DNA from: Anaerolineales bacterium
GTDB taxonomy: Bacteria; Chloroflexota; Anaerolineae; Anaerolineales; UBA11579
DNA length: 64,000 nt
Direction of reading: 5' to 3'
Assembly (NCBI GenBank): GCA_026129305.1
Contig: JAHCII010000002.1
Coordinates: 62,001-126,000, forward strand
In this document: one piece after another, positions 1 through 7,828 of the stretch
Layout of the letters: the number at the start of each line of letters is the position of its first letter
How positions within the stretch are numbered: the stretch's first letter is position 1
Position numbers and translations under genes: made by a program
The notes under the pieces: generated by a model
What the model saw: only the letters and a program-made list of their open reading frames with translations
What the model was told of the DNA's origin: nothing
Databases searched by the model: none

Positions 1-170
1 GGCGTCAGCAGGCTCTCATCGCCGTCAGTGGCCTGGCAGGCCCGCAGCGGGAAATCCCAGGCCACTGGCTTGTGCGTCAGGGCCCTTTGGCAGGCTTGTT
101 GCAGTTCCGGCCAGCGCAAGGTTTGTGGATGCTCCAACAGCAGGTGGACAGCTTTTAAATACCTTTCCAT
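1..170 (-). CDS. N-terminal fragment of an isoprenyl-diphosphate-synthase-like protein (ComQ-like), cut by window edge
   Basis: Only the first 56 codons are in the window. The ATG at 170 follows a strong GAGGAGG ribosome site. The fragment starts MERYLKAVHLLLEH and reaches WDFPLRACQATDGDESLLTP, which resembles the region just before the first Asp-rich motif of trans-isoprenyl diphosphate synthases (a P-L-x-A-C-x-A-x-G-G-like stretch). The Asp-rich motifs themselves would lie outside the window. It is the second gene after a small Trp-ending peptide gene on the same strand, 67 bases downstream, and both diverge from a ComP-like kinase. That context makes a ComQ-type enzyme, which prenylates ComX, the best inference. 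Family assignment from 56 residues is uncertain. Confidence 0.5.
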   Translation of the reverse strand, partial: MERYLKAVHLLLEHPQTLRWPELQQACQRALTHKPVAWDFPLRACQATDGDESLLT

Positions 171-197
171 TGTTCCTCCTCTATTACAATGGCACAG

Positions 198-227
198 ACA
201 GAGGGCGGCTGTGCAGCCGCCCTCTGT
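198..227 (-). terminator. Perfect 14-bp hairpin between the peptide gene and the ComQ-like gene
   Basis: Arms 198-211 and 214-227 are perfectly complementary with a minimal loop. There is no T-run after it on the minus strand, so it is more likely a partial terminator or an mRNA-stabilising stem than a full stop. It would let the peptide be made in excess over the downstream enzyme. Confidence 0.5.
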
Positions 228-237
228 GCAGGTCGGT

Positions 238-384
238 TTACTCCGTCCAGGCGTCCCAGGCCAGTTCTGAACGAACGGCCAGGATCTCGCTGAGCGAGGC
301 CTCGGTGATGTTGAAAAGTTCGGTCACCAAAGCGGGTTGCTCATCTTGGGCGAAGAGGGAAGCGTGAAATGCTTGAATGCTCAT
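238..384 (-). CDS. 48-residue ComX-like pheromone precursor candidate
   Basis: The ATG at 384 follows AAAGGAG at ideal spacing. An in-frame ATG at 408 would add eight residues but would place that ribosome site inside the gene. The product starts MSIQAFHASLFAQDEQ and ends SELAWDAWTE. It has no signal peptide and no Cys. Trp lies third from the C-terminus, and a second Trp sits three residues earlier. In Bacillus subtilis 168, ComX is a 55-residue precursor whose prenylated Trp is also third from the end, in a C-terminal tail that is cut off and exported. The order peptide then synthase differs from the Bacillus comQ-comX order. It is absent from usual ORF calls because it is short. Real gene likely; ComX role is inference. 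Confidence 0.6.
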   Translation of the reverse strand: MSIQAFHASLFAQDEQPALVTELFNITEASLSEILAVRSELAWDAWTE

Positions 385-456
385 GAGGAATCTCCTTTTT
401 TTGTTCATAGTTAGGAAATAGGGTCTACGTATGATCAGCGGTTGGTGTCTGCAGCA

Positions 457-470
457 ATCACCTCCTTTCT
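457..470 (-). promoter_or_regulatory. 14-nt maximal Shine-Dalgarno sequence (complement of the 16S 3' end)
   Basis: On the minus strand this reads AGAAAGGAGGTGAT, full complementarity to the conserved anti-Shine-Dalgarno tail of 16S rRNA. On the plus strand it is identical to that tail and lies just before the kinase ATG at 478. A ten-codon minus-strand ORF from TTG at 457 is possible but its spacing is poor. The role is unknown. Confidence 0.4.
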
Positions 471-477
471 AAAAACC

Positions 478-2736
478 ATGATGCACAGCAGCGTTAATCC
501 CCGGGGGCGCCGTTTAGGTGAGATCTTCTTGCCCGCCTTCGTTCTCTGGGTGCTGTTTGTCTTTACCTACGCGCGCTTTTACAGCATTCCCTACTTGGGG
601 TTTGAATATCGCGGTGTGAGTGGAGAGATCACCGAGGTCCACCTGCCTGAAATGGGCCTGGAGGTGGGCGACGAGATCATGGCGGTCAATGGCCGGGCCT
701 GGTCACAGGCTACCTCGCGCGTGGGCCTGCACTTGCTGGCGCTGAGCCAGCCTGGTGATGTCCTGCTCTTGGACGTGCGCCAGGGGGAGAGCGTTTCCTC
801 CGTGACCTGGCAGGTGGCTGGGGCAACGCCCAGTGAGTTCTCCTCCCGCTTTTTCAATACCTGGTGGGTCAGCTATGTCTTTTGGTTGGCGGGCACTGTG
901 TCGCTGGTCTTGCTGCGCCCCAAGGACAAGCGCTGGGCCTTGCTGGTGGGGTTCAATTACGTTACTGCGATTTGGTTCATGGCCGGCACGCTTTCACGCT
1001 TTGGGGTCCTGCTTTCGCCTCTGATCCTGCGCATGGGCATATGGCTCAGTCTGCCCATTTATTTGCATCTTCATTGGGTCCTCCCGCGCGAGATCCGCAG
1101 ATTGCCCAGGTTTGTTTGGTTTGCCCTGTATGGCCTTTCGATCCTGGCTGCATTGGGGTACCTCTTCGGCTATACCCCCTATGATTCCTACCTTTCGGCT
1201 TTTCTGGTGGCAGTCCTGGGTAGCGTAGCTTTGCTCACCTATCGCTTCTTCTTGTGCCAGGCAGAGCGTAAGGAAATTGGCCTGATCCTCTTCGGCGCCG
1301 GGGTGGCTTTTTTGCCCGCCGCGGTGGTGGCGCTGACCTCTCTGCAGCCGGACGCATCCGCCACTTTGCCGGGCTATGTCATCTCGATGATGGCCCTGCC
1401 CGGCGCCTATCTGTATATCGCCATGCGCCGCCGGTTGGGCGACTTGGAAGTGCGCGCCAACCGGGCCATCTCGCTGTACCTGTTCCTGGTGCTGATGGTG
1501 ACCTTCTCTCTGCTGCTGTTGCCCATCACGACCTTGTTGTTCCCCGGGTTGGCTGGCGCGGGCGGTGTGGTGGTGGTCACGGCCGTGGTGGCCTCTTTGT
1601 TCAGCATCCTCGGCTTCTCAGGGTTTCAGAAATTTGTCGAACGTAAGATCCTGGGCATTCCGGAAACTCCGCAGCGCCTGCTGGAAGAATTTGCCGGCCG
1701 GCTTTCCACCAGTTTTTCTCACTCCAATCTAGCCGCATTGCTGACTACAGAAGTCTTGCCCGCCTTGTTCATCCGCCAATCCGCTTTACTCAATTTCGAC
1801 GTACGCAGCACGGGCCGAGTGGTCTATTTGCAGGGCGTGAAAGCTGACAGCTTGCCAAACCAGGCTCAGCAAAAAGTGCTTGCCAGCTTGCCGGCCAATG
1901 CGCTGATCGAGCAGGGGTATTTCGGCCGGGCGCAGCAGTGGGCCAAGGTCAGCCTGCCTCTTGTGGTGGCCGGGGAGCCGCGCGGCTTATGGCTGCTGGG
2001 GCGCAAGGACCCCGATGACCACTACAGCGAGGCGGAGCTGCGTTTGCTGCGCTCCCTGGCCAACCAGATGGCGATCGCGCTGGTCAACATAGGCCAGGCC
2101 AGTGACCTGCGCTCACTCTACCAGGCCAATGTGCAGCGCCAGGAGGCTGAACGCATCCACTTAGCGCGTGAACTGCATGATGACACACTGGGCCAGGTGG
2201 GTGACTTGGTGCGCCAGGTGGCCGGAAGCCAGGCCGGGACCGAATTAGCGCCCAAGCTGGAAGGTTTGGTGGGCCAGATCCGCCGCATGATCAACGGCCT
2301 GCGCCCGCCTTTGCTGGATCAGGGTCTGTACTTTGCGCTTGTCGAGCAAACTGAGCAGTTGGCCCGCCGAGCCGACCGGAAACTGAATGTCCGCTTGGCA
2401 GTGCCGTTGAGCTTGGACCGCTTTGACCCGGAGATTGAGGTCCATATTTTCCGCATCGTGCAGCAAGCGGCAGACAACGCCCTCAAATACTCACGCGCCC
2501 GCCACCTGGTGATCGAAGGCAAGATTGATGCACTGGGTGTGGATTTGACCGTCTCAGACGATGGGATCGGTTTCCGGCTGACAGACTCCGCTGGCCTGGA
2601 CGAATTCCTGGGCAAAGGCCATTTTGGTTTGGCGGGCATGCAGGAGCGTGCCGCCATGATGGGCGCCAAGCTTAGCGTGATCACCGCGCCCAAGAAAGGC
2701 ACGCGTGTACACCTGGCTTGGAGGCGCCCCGCATAG
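478..2736 (+). CDS. Membrane sensor histidine kinase, ComP/NarL-type (HisKA_3), with extracytoplasmic PDZ-like domain
   Basis: About 752 residues. One membrane span near residues 20-36 is followed by a PDZ-like domain (about 45-112, with a GLEVGDEIMAVNG-like core), then a block of about seven spans (about 125-390), a GAF-like region and a kinase core. The phosphorylated His is in ARELHDDTLGQ (about residue 567). The ATPase N-box is DNALKY, followed by DDGIGF. HisKA_3 kinases pair with LuxR/NarL-type regulators, and none is in the window. A multi-span N-terminus plus this kinase class is the layout of peptide-pheromone receptor ComP. It is divergent from the ComX/ComQ-like genes. Start is unclear: TTG at 442 is also open, and neither start has a good ribosome site. 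Confidence 0.85.
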   Translation: MMHSSVNPRGRRLGEIFLPAFVLWVLFVFTYARFYSIPYLGFEYRGVSGEITEVHLPEMGLEVGDEIMAVNGRAWSQATSRVGLHLLALSQPGDVLLLDVRQGESVSSVTWQVAGATPSEFSSRFFNTWWVSYVFWLAGTVSLVLLRPKDKRWALLVGFNYVTAIWFMAGTLSRFGVLLSPLILRMGIWLSLPIYLHLHWVLPREIRRLPRFVWFALYGLSILAALGYLFGYTPYDSYLSAFLVAVLGSVALLTYRFFLCQAERKEIGLILFGAGVAFLPAAVVALTSLQPDASATLPGYVISMMALPGAYLYIAMRRRLGDLEVRANRAISLYLFLVLMVTFSLLLLPITTLLFPGLAGAGGVVVVTAVVASLFSILGFSGFQKFVERKILGIPETPQRLLEEFAGRLSTSFSHSNLAALLTTEVLPALFIRQSALLNFDVRSTGRVVYLQGVKADSLPNQAQQKVLASLPANALIEQGYFGRAQQWAKVSLPLVVAGEPRGLWLLGRKDPDDHYSEAELRLLRSLANQMAIALVNIGQASDLRSLYQANVQRQEAERIHLARELHDDTLGQVGDLVRQVAGSQAGTELAPKLEGLVGQIRRMINGLRPPLLDQGLYFALVEQTEQLARRADRKLNVRLAVPLSLDRFDPEIEVHIFRIVQQAADNALKYSRARHLVIEGKIDALGVDLTVSDDGIGFRLTDSAGLDEFLGKGHFGLAGMQERAAMMGAKLSVITAPKKGTRVHLAWRRPA

Positions 2737-2880
2737 CCAATTCGGTTGTTAAGGTGCAGCCTGCGTAGGCAGAAGCCAGGGCTAAGCAAGCAAATGTCTC
2801 AGCCTTAGCCTAGGCTGTCGCTGCTCCACCAAATTGGCCGATTTGTGCAAATTTGTGCGCATAACGCGAAGAAAACAAAA

Positions 2881-2904
2881 AAGCCCCGCCATTTGGCGGG
2901 GCTT
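2881..2904. terminator. Bidirectional terminator between kinase and jag
   Basis: A 10-bp GC-rich stem (AAGCCCCGCC / GGCGGGGCTT) with a four-base loop has an A-rich stretch before it and TTTT within its end, so it can serve the convergent genes on both sides. Confidence 0.75.
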
Positions 2905-2919
2905 TTATAAAAGCTTGGG

Positions 2920-3645
2920 CTAATTCTTGGGGACAATGACCACTTTGCGGCGTGGTTCTTCGCCCGTACTCTCGGTGGTCACTTCGGGGTTGTCGCGCAG
3001 GGCGATGTGGATGATGCGCCTTTCGGCGGGCGACATTGGCTCCAGGTTCTGGCGGCGGCCACTGCTGATCGCCTGCTGGGCCATGCGCTGCGCCAATTGG
3101 CGCAGACTGTCCTCGCGGCGCTTGCGGTAGTTCTCCACATCGATCACGATGTGCGCCGAGTGGCCGACTTCTTTGCTGACGATCAGACGTGTGATCAGCT
3201 GCAGAGCCTGCAGGGTTTCCGCCTGGCGGCCGATCAGAATGCTCAGGTCGCCGCCGGTGATGTTCACCATCACCGGGGCTTCGGGCTCATCCTCTTCGGG
3301 TTCTCCCAGGCTGCTTTCCACCTGGGCGCGCACATCCATATGATGCAGCAGCTCTTCCACCGTGGCTTGGGTGATCGCCAGAAGGTTTTCCGTGTCTACT
3401 GGCAGGTCGCTGTGGGCTGGCTGGCGCCGGCTGGGCGCCGCTGCGGCGGTTTCTTGTCTTTCGCCACCGGTGACGGTCAGGCGCACCCGCGCCTGGCGTC
3501 CACCCAAGCCAAACAGGCCGCCGCTGCCTTCATCCAGCACTTCGATATGGACTTGCTCTTCAGAAAGACCCAACTCTTGCAACCCTTTGCGAATCGCTTC
3601 TTCTTTGCTGGGGGCAATGATCTCTAAGTTGGCGCGATGTTCCAT
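2920..3645 (-). CDS. jag: Jag/KhpB RNA-binding protein (Jag_N, KH, R3H)
   Basis: About 241 residues. The N-terminus (EHRANLEIIAPSKEEAIRKGL...LGLSEEQVHIEVLDEG) is a Jag_N domain. A KH-like domain follows around 125-185 (VNITGGDLSILIGRQAETLQAL), then a C-terminal R3H domain with RRIIHIALRDNPEVTTES. The protein binds RNA and, with KhpA, affects cell-wall growth and division in Firmicutes. It is the last gene of the rpmH-rnpA-yidD-yidC-jag block. ATG at 3645 was chosen; a TTG at 3672 would add nine residues, and neither has a clear ribosome site. Confidence 0.9.
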   Translation of the reverse strand: MEHRANLEIIAPSKEEAIRKGLQELGLSEEQVHIEVLDEGSGGLFGLGGRQARVRLTVTGGERQETAAAAPSRRQPAHSDLPVDTENLLAITQATVEELLHHMDVRAQVESSLGEPEEDEPEAPVMVNITGGDLSILIGRQAETLQALQLITRLIVSKEVGHSAHIVIDVENYRKRREDSLRQLAQRMAQQAISSGRRQNLEPMSPAERRIIHIALRDNPEVTTESTGEEPRRKVVIVPKN

Positions 3646-3679
3646 AGGCGTCTGTCGGTTAGTGTAATCCAAAAACTGC

Positions 3680-4444
3680 TTATTTGGCAGTACCGGGCGT
3701 ATTGGCGCTGGCTGCCGCGGGCCGCACCCGCATGAAATAGTACTGGACGATGCTCAGCACATTGCTGGTCACAAAGTACAGGGCCAGGCCGGCGGCGTAA
3801 ATGTACGAGATGTAAGCCATCAGCAGGGGCATATACAGGTTCATCATGCGGCCCATCTGGGCGCCCTGGTCATCCGAGCTGGTGGGGGTCATCATCTTGC
3901 TCTGGAAGTAAGAAGTGATCATCACCAGAATGGCCAAAACCGGGATGCCGAAGGGGATGCCCGGAATGTTCAGCCGTTCAGGCTGGCCCAGGTCCATCCA
4001 TAGGAACTGGGCATTCAGCGGGATCAACTCAGCCGCGTTGGGCAGCGAGATGCCGCGCGCAAAGTTCAGCAATTGCAGCGGAGTGGCGGCCAGGGCGCGC
4101 ATCACGGTCCAATACATGGCGAACAACAGCGGCAGCTGCAGCAGGGTGGGCAGGCAGGCCCCAAAGGGGTTGATGCCCATTTCCTGGTAGAGCTTCATTT
4201 GCTCCTGGGCCAGCTTTTCGCGATGCTCGGCGCCTTTGTATTTCTGCTGCATGGCCTTCCACTTGGGGTTGCTCTGCAGCTCTTGCATGGCCTTGGCGCT
4301 TTTGATCTGCTGCGCGTTGAAAGGATAGGTGACCAGGCGAATCAGGATGGTGAAGACGATGATCGCCAAGCCGAAGTTCTCGCCCAGCAGGTTGTAGATC
4401 CAGACGAGCACATTGGTGAACGGGACAATAATAAATTCAAGCAT
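3680..4444 (-). CDS. yidC: Membrane protein insertase YidC/Oxa1
   Basis: About 254 residues, the short Gram-positive-like form without the large periplasmic domain. The first span is followed by the conserved ILIRLVTYPF segment. A charged cytoplasmic hairpin (PKWKAMQQKYKG...EKLAQEQMKLYQEMGINP) and further spans (LPTLLQLPLLFAMYW) follow. The protein inserts and folds membrane proteins with or without SecYEG. ATG at 4444 has GAAGGAAG just upstream. Unlike Firmicutes short YidC it shows no lipobox Cys at the start. It lies between a PQQ-repeat lipoprotein gene and jag, which fits the conserved gene order. Confidence 0.95.
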   Translation of the reverse strand: MLEFIIVPFTNVLVWIYNLLGENFGLAIIVFTILIRLVTYPFNAQQIKSAKAMQELQSNPKWKAMQQKYKGAEHREKLAQEQMKLYQEMGINPFGACLPTLLQLPLLFAMYWTVMRALAATPLQLLNFARGISLPNAAELIPLNAQFLWMDLGQPERLNIPGIPFGIPVLAILVMITSYFQSKMMTPTSSDDQGAQMGRMMNLYMPLLMAYISYIYAAGLALYFVTSNVLSIVQYYFMRVRPAAASANTPGTAK

Positions 4445-4458
4445 GATCTTCCTTCTGC

Positions 4459-5523
4459 CTAACTTTCGGGAGTAAAGCTCCACACCACAGAGCCGGAGCT
4501 GTCCAGGGCGATGAGAACGCTGTCATTGCCGTTCAGGCCCAACAGCAGTAGCTCGCCGGCTGCCACCGGAGTGCCATACAGCGCGCCGGCATAGCTTTCC
4601 GGCAGCGCCAACTGGCGAGAACGGCCATCCAGGCTGAAGGCATACAAGCTGCCCGCCTCATTGATCACATACAGGCTGTCCTGGAACCAAGTTGGGGCGC
4701 CGGTGATGGCGCCGTTGGTTTGACCGCGCCAGACCTGGCGACCACTGGCGGCGTCCAGGGCGTACAAGTAACCTTCCAGGTCGCCGATTACCAGCAGGTC
4801 ATCCACCAGGGCGGCCTCGCCCCAGACCCAGCCCTCGGTATCCGTGGTCCAGGCGATCTGCCCGCGAGTGGTGTCCACGGCGGCCACGCTCTGCGCCAGG
4901 GTGCCCACATACAGCGTGCCGTCCGGGCCTAGCAGCGGGTTGCTGACCGTCGTGCCGCCCAGGTCCAGGCTCCACAGCTGTTCGCCGCTCTGGGCATCCA
5001 GCGCGTAAAGCATATGGTCCATGCTGGCGACATATAGCGTGCTGCCATCGCTGGCGGGCTGGCTCCAGATCGGCTCGCCGGTGGTGAAACTCCATTGCAG
5101 GTTGCCGCGGTTGTCCAGCGCATACAACTTGTGGTCGGAATTGGGCGCATACACCAGTTGGCCCACAGCCAGGGCAGAGCCAATGTAGCGGTTGCCGCCG
5201 GCGTTAAACGCCCATTGCTGGGAACCTGTGTCTGCATCCAGGCTGTAGAAGACATGATCGTACCCGCTTACCAGCAGGTTGCCGTCCGGGCCGGCTTGCA
5301 CTGGGGCATAGCTGTTAAAGGCGCCGCTTTCGGCGGGGAAGCGCCAAGCTTCAGCGCCATTTGTGGTCTGCACAGCGTAGACGTGCGGGCCATAAGCCAC
5401 ATAGGCCACACTGGCGTCCTCATTCAGGCTGACGCCAGGCCAGCTGCCCGCATCCTGCGGCGTGCCGCAGGCGGCCAGCAACAGCATCAGGGGCAGCAAA
5501 ATAAGTACATGTGTTTTCTTCAT
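4459..5523 (-). CDS. Lipoprotein with PQQ-type beta-propeller repeats (BamB-like fold)
   Basis: About 354 residues. MKKTHVLILLPLMLLLAAC is a lipoprotein signal with Cys as the likely lipidated residue. The rest is at least seven blade repeats of the type LYALDxxSGxxxWxF (for example YALDAQSGEQLWSLDLGG and YALDAASGRQVWRGQTNG), typical of PQQ-enzyme-like beta-propellers. The protein is probably held on the outer face of the membrane as a scaffold. A cofactor-binding enzyme role is not supported. A TTG at 5535 has a better-spaced AGGA, so translation could begin four codons earlier. It is inserted between yidD and yidC, an unusual place, and might assist membrane insertion. Confidence 0.8.
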   Translation of the reverse strand: MKKTHVLILLPLMLLLAACGTPQDAGSWPGVSLNEDASVAYVAYGPHVYAVQTTNGAEAWRFPAESGAFNSYAPVQAGPDGNLLVSGYDHVFYSLDADTGSQQWAFNAGGNRYIGSALAVGQLVYAPNSDHKLYALDNRGNLQWSFTTGEPIWSQPASDGSTLYVASMDHMLYALDAQSGEQLWSLDLGGTTVSNPLLGPDGTLYVGTLAQSVAAVDTTRGQIAWTTDTEGWVWGEAALVDDLLVIGDLEGYLYALDAASGRQVWRGQTNGAITGAPTWFQDSLYVINEAGSLYAFSLDGRSRQLALPESYAGALYGTPVAAGELLLLGLNGNDSVLIALDSSGSVVWSFTPES

Positions 5524-5550
5524 CGAGTAGATCAATCCATTCCTGTGGAG

Positions 5551-5850
5551 TTAGGGTACCGGGTCGTAACCGCCCTTGCTGAGCGGGTTGCAGCGTAAAA
5601 TGCGCACAAAGCCCATCCAGCCGCCTTTGAGTGCGCCATATTTGTAAATGGCCTGGTAAGTGTAGTGTGAGCAGGTCGGGTAATAGCGGCAGGTGTCGGC
5701 GGGCAAAGTGTGCGAAAGGGTCTTCTGATACAAACGGATAGGCGCAAGCAGCGCCAAGCGCGGCAGGTTTTGCAGGGAAAGCGGCAGAGATTTGAGCGAC
5801 GGCGAACGGTGCTCTTGGATCTCTACCTGGGGGTGGGTGTGAGTGCTCAT
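5551..5850 (-). CDS. yidD: Membrane protein insertion efficiency factor YidD
   Basis: 99 residues. The core [14 protein letters not shown]...[26 protein letters not shown]...[17 protein letters not shown] is the full YidD signature with its three conserved Cys. YidD is a small inner-face membrane-associated factor that helps YidC-dependent insertion. Its ATG overlaps the rnpA stop by four bases (ATGA), implying translational coupling. It has an N-terminal extension of about 25 polar residues before the conserved part. Confidence 0.95.
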   Translation of the reverse strand: MSTHTHPQVEIQEHRSPSLKSLPLSLQNLPRLALLAPIRLYQKTLSHTLPADTCRYYPTCSHYTYQAIYKYGALKGGWMGFVRILRCNPLSKGGYDPVP

Positions 5851-6209
5851 TCTTGCTTTAGCAATCCGGCCTTGCCCAGCATGGCCTCCAGAGCCGCTTG
5901 CACCTGGGGGCTTTTGGCATCCCGAATGCCGGTGCGCGCCATCAGCACTAGATCCAAATCCGGTTGCAGCCGCTTGATCAGCGGCTGCAACCCAGCACGT
6001 ATGATGCGTTTGGCGCGGTTGCGCTGCACCGCTCCGCCAAGAGCCCGGCTGGCGCTAATGCCAATGCGTAGGCCCAAATTTTCGTTGCTCAGCCAAAACA
6101 ACACCAGATAGGGGTGGGCGGCTGATTGGCCGCGCCGCCGCACACGCTTGAAATCATCGTTCTTGCGAAGACTTGAAGCACGTTTCACCTGGCGGTGCGC
6201 CTCGCTCAA
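5847..6209 (-). CDS. rnpA: Ribonuclease P protein component
   Basis: About 120 residues if started at TTG 6209. GTG at 6188, with GAGG before it, would give the more usual N-terminus [13 protein letters not shown]. The RNR motif is present as [12 protein letters not shown], and [24 protein letters not shown] is the expected substrate-binding face. It forms RNase P with the catalytic RNA and trims tRNA 5' ends. It follows rpmH as in most bacteria and overlaps yidD. Confidence 0.93.
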   Translation of the reverse strand: MSEAHRQVKRASSLRKNDDFKRVRRRGQSAAHPYLVLFWLSNENLGLRIGISASRALGGAVQRNRAKRIIRAGLQPLIKRLQPDLDLVLMARTGIRDAKSPQVQAALEAMLGKAGLLKQE

Positions 6210-6235
6210 GCCCGTGGGCTGTACAAGCTGCCGGG

Positions 6236-6412
6236 CTAGCTGTTCCAGTTGATCTTTTTCACGTGCTGGTTAGCGCTGACGGTCAGGCTGTGGCGCCCGC
6301 GCAGGCGGCGGCGCTTCAGCACCGCGCGGCCATCTGCACTGGCCATGCGTTTGCGGAAGCCGTGCACACGCAAGCGGCGGCGAATCTTGGGTTGATAAGT
6401 TCGTTTAGGCAT
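6236..6412 (-). CDS. rpmH: 50S ribosomal protein L34
   Basis: 58 residues starting [20 protein letters not shown] and continuing [25 protein letters not shown], the L34 signature. It is slightly longer than the usual 44-46 residues because of a C-terminal tail ([12 protein letters not shown]). It is the first gene of the rnpA-yidD-yidC-jag cluster, which normally lies near the replication origin. An oriC or dnaA is not visible here. It was too short for standard ORF listings and was read directly. Confidence 0.95.
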   Translation of the reverse strand: MPKRTYQPKIRRRLRVHGFRKRMASADGRAVLKRRRLRGRHSLTVSANQHVKKINWNS

Positions 6413-6532
6413 CCTATTTCCTTACTCTTTCGCAATCAAACTTTGCGATTATACCGCATAGCTGGGGCGAGTTTCGAGAATAGCAGCCTGGCGGGACTGC
6501 TATAATGGCGGCGAATTTCTGGAGGTTTAGTT

Positions 6533-6805
6533 ATGAGTGAAACGATAAACACCCCTGAGTATGGTCCGCCTCCCATGGATGTGCTCATCTCTGCGCTGGG
6601 CGCCTTGGTGATTGGCGCGGTGATCTGGGCTGGCGGCTTTGCCACCTTTTGGGGCGTGGATTACCTGACCGCAATGTTCGGTATTTTTCCGCCTGCTGAT
6701 CAGCTGCTCAACAGCGCCATCCGCGCTGCCTTCGTGGGCATTCCCATCCTGGCTGGCTTGGGCGCAGCCTGGGTTTCCTTCCGCTTTTTGCTTAAGCTCG
6801 ACTGA
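6533..6805 (+). CDS. Small two-span membrane protein, function unknown
   Basis: 90 residues. The ATG follows GGAGG at good spacing, and a TATAAT-like -10 lies at 6501. Two hydrophobic segments (about 20-42 and 60-82) follow a polar, Pro-rich N-terminus. No family recognised. Its TGA abuts the TGA of the next gene on the other strand, forming TGATCA, so the two genes converge with no spacer and no terminator between them. Confidence 0.7.
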   Translation: MSETINTPEYGPPPMDVLISALGALVIGAVIWAGGFATFWGVDYLTAMFGIFPPADQLLNSAIRAAFVGIPILAGLGAAWVSFRFLLKLD

Positions 6806-7228
6806 TCATTCGTCTTCCGGGGCGGCCATGCCGGGTTGCTGGACTTCCAGCACGTCCCCGTGCAGATTGATGCGCACCCGGAAGCCGCTCATCCCCAAAT
6901 AGGCCCGGCTGCCCTCCGGCAGTCCTGACTCGAGAACCTGGTCGAATTGCTCGTCCATGTTCTCGAGTTGCTTTTCTATTGCCGCTCGCGTGAAGATATC
7001 GTCCTGGCCCAACATTTTGGCGGCTTGCTCGCTCAAAAGGTCCTCATGACCCTGCAGCAACGACTTCAGCTGGGCCAGCACCTGGCGGTCCACCTGTTCT
7101 GAGGGTACGTGGCGCCGAAAGCCAGCGTCGTTGACCACGTAGAACGCTTCTTCCCCCACGTTGGTGGTATCCACCGGTTGGTCAAACTCATCCACCACCA
7201 GCCCGCCAAACAAGGCTTGCCTGGCCAT
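6806..7228 (-). CDS. Conserved-looking cytoplasmic protein of unknown function
   Basis: 140 residues, acidic and soluble, with no signal peptide. It reads [20 protein letters not shown] at the start, has a helical, Gln/Leu-rich middle (about 45-100) and a C-terminal beta-like segment. It overlaps the cobalamin adenosyltransferase stop by one base (TGATG), so it is the second gene of that operon. No motif recognised; no function proposed. Confidence 0.65.
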   Translation of the reverse strand: MARQALFGGLVVDEFDQPVDTTNVGEEAFYVVNDAGFRRHVPSEQVDRQVLAQLKSLLQGHEDLLSEQAAKMLGQDDIFTRAAIEKQLENMDEQFDQVLESGLPEGSRAYLGMSGFRVRINLHGDVLEVQQPGMAAPEDE

Positions 7229-7791
7229 CAGGCGTGGCTATCCCAAAGCGGTTCGGAGATCCCCTTGTGCTGGTTTTCGTAGCGCGCCATCACAAACAAG
7301 GCATCTGAAAGCCGGTTCAAGTAGTGCAAAGCCTCTGGGCGCACCACGTCCTCGCGTCCGAGGGTCACCAGGCGGCGTTCTGCCCGGCGGCAGACCGCCC
7401 GGGCCAGTTGTAAACTGGCCGCGCCGGGGCTGCCGCCGGGCAGAATGAAGTTCTCCAGCGAACCCAGCTGGGCGTTCAGTTCGTCGATCAGTGCTTCCAG
7501 GGTTTCGATGTGCTTTTGGGTAATGTGGGGCAACTGGTACTGTGCGCCTTCATCGGCGGGGAAGGACAGCTCTGCTCCCAGATGAAAGAGCAGGTTTTGC
7601 ACCACCGGCAGGGTCTCGGCCAGGCGCGGCGCCAGACCCTGAGCCAAGGCCAAGCCCAGTAGGGAATTGACCTCATCCACCGCGCCGTAGGCGCGTACAC
7701 GCGGGTGGTCCTTGGGCACACGTTGCTTGCTGCCCAGCGCGGTGCTGCCATCGTCTCCGGTACGGGTGTAGATCTTGGTTAATCGCGGCAT
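7228..7791 (-). CDS. PduO-type ATP:cob(I)alamin adenosyltransferase
   Basis: 187 residues. [33 protein letters not shown] at the N-terminus is the ATP-binding signature of PduO/CobO2 enzymes, and [10 protein letters not shown] and [13 protein letters not shown]...[17 protein letters not shown] match the rest of the family. It transfers adenosyl to cobalamin, making coenzyme B12. ATG at 7791 was chosen because the conserved [12 protein letters not shown] begins there. It is followed by an overlapping small gene of unknown role. No B12-dependent enzyme is nearby. Confidence 0.93.
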   Translation of the reverse strand: MPRLTKIYTRTGDDGSTALGSKQRVPKDHPRVRAYGAVDEVNSLLGLALAQGLAPRLAETLPVVQNLLFHLGAELSFPADEGAQYQLPHITQKHIETLEALIDELNAQLGSLENFILPGGSPGAASLQLARAVCRRAERRLVTLGREDVVRPEALHYLNRLSDALFVMARYENQHKGISEPLWDSHA

Positions 7792-7828
7792 GGCGCGATT
7801 ATACATGCCCCAAAATCCCGCTGGGCTT

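Noticed and set aside
457..470. Fragment of a 16S rRNA gene
   Set aside because: Only the last 14 bases match; no other rRNA sequence surrounds them, so it is not an rRNA remnant.
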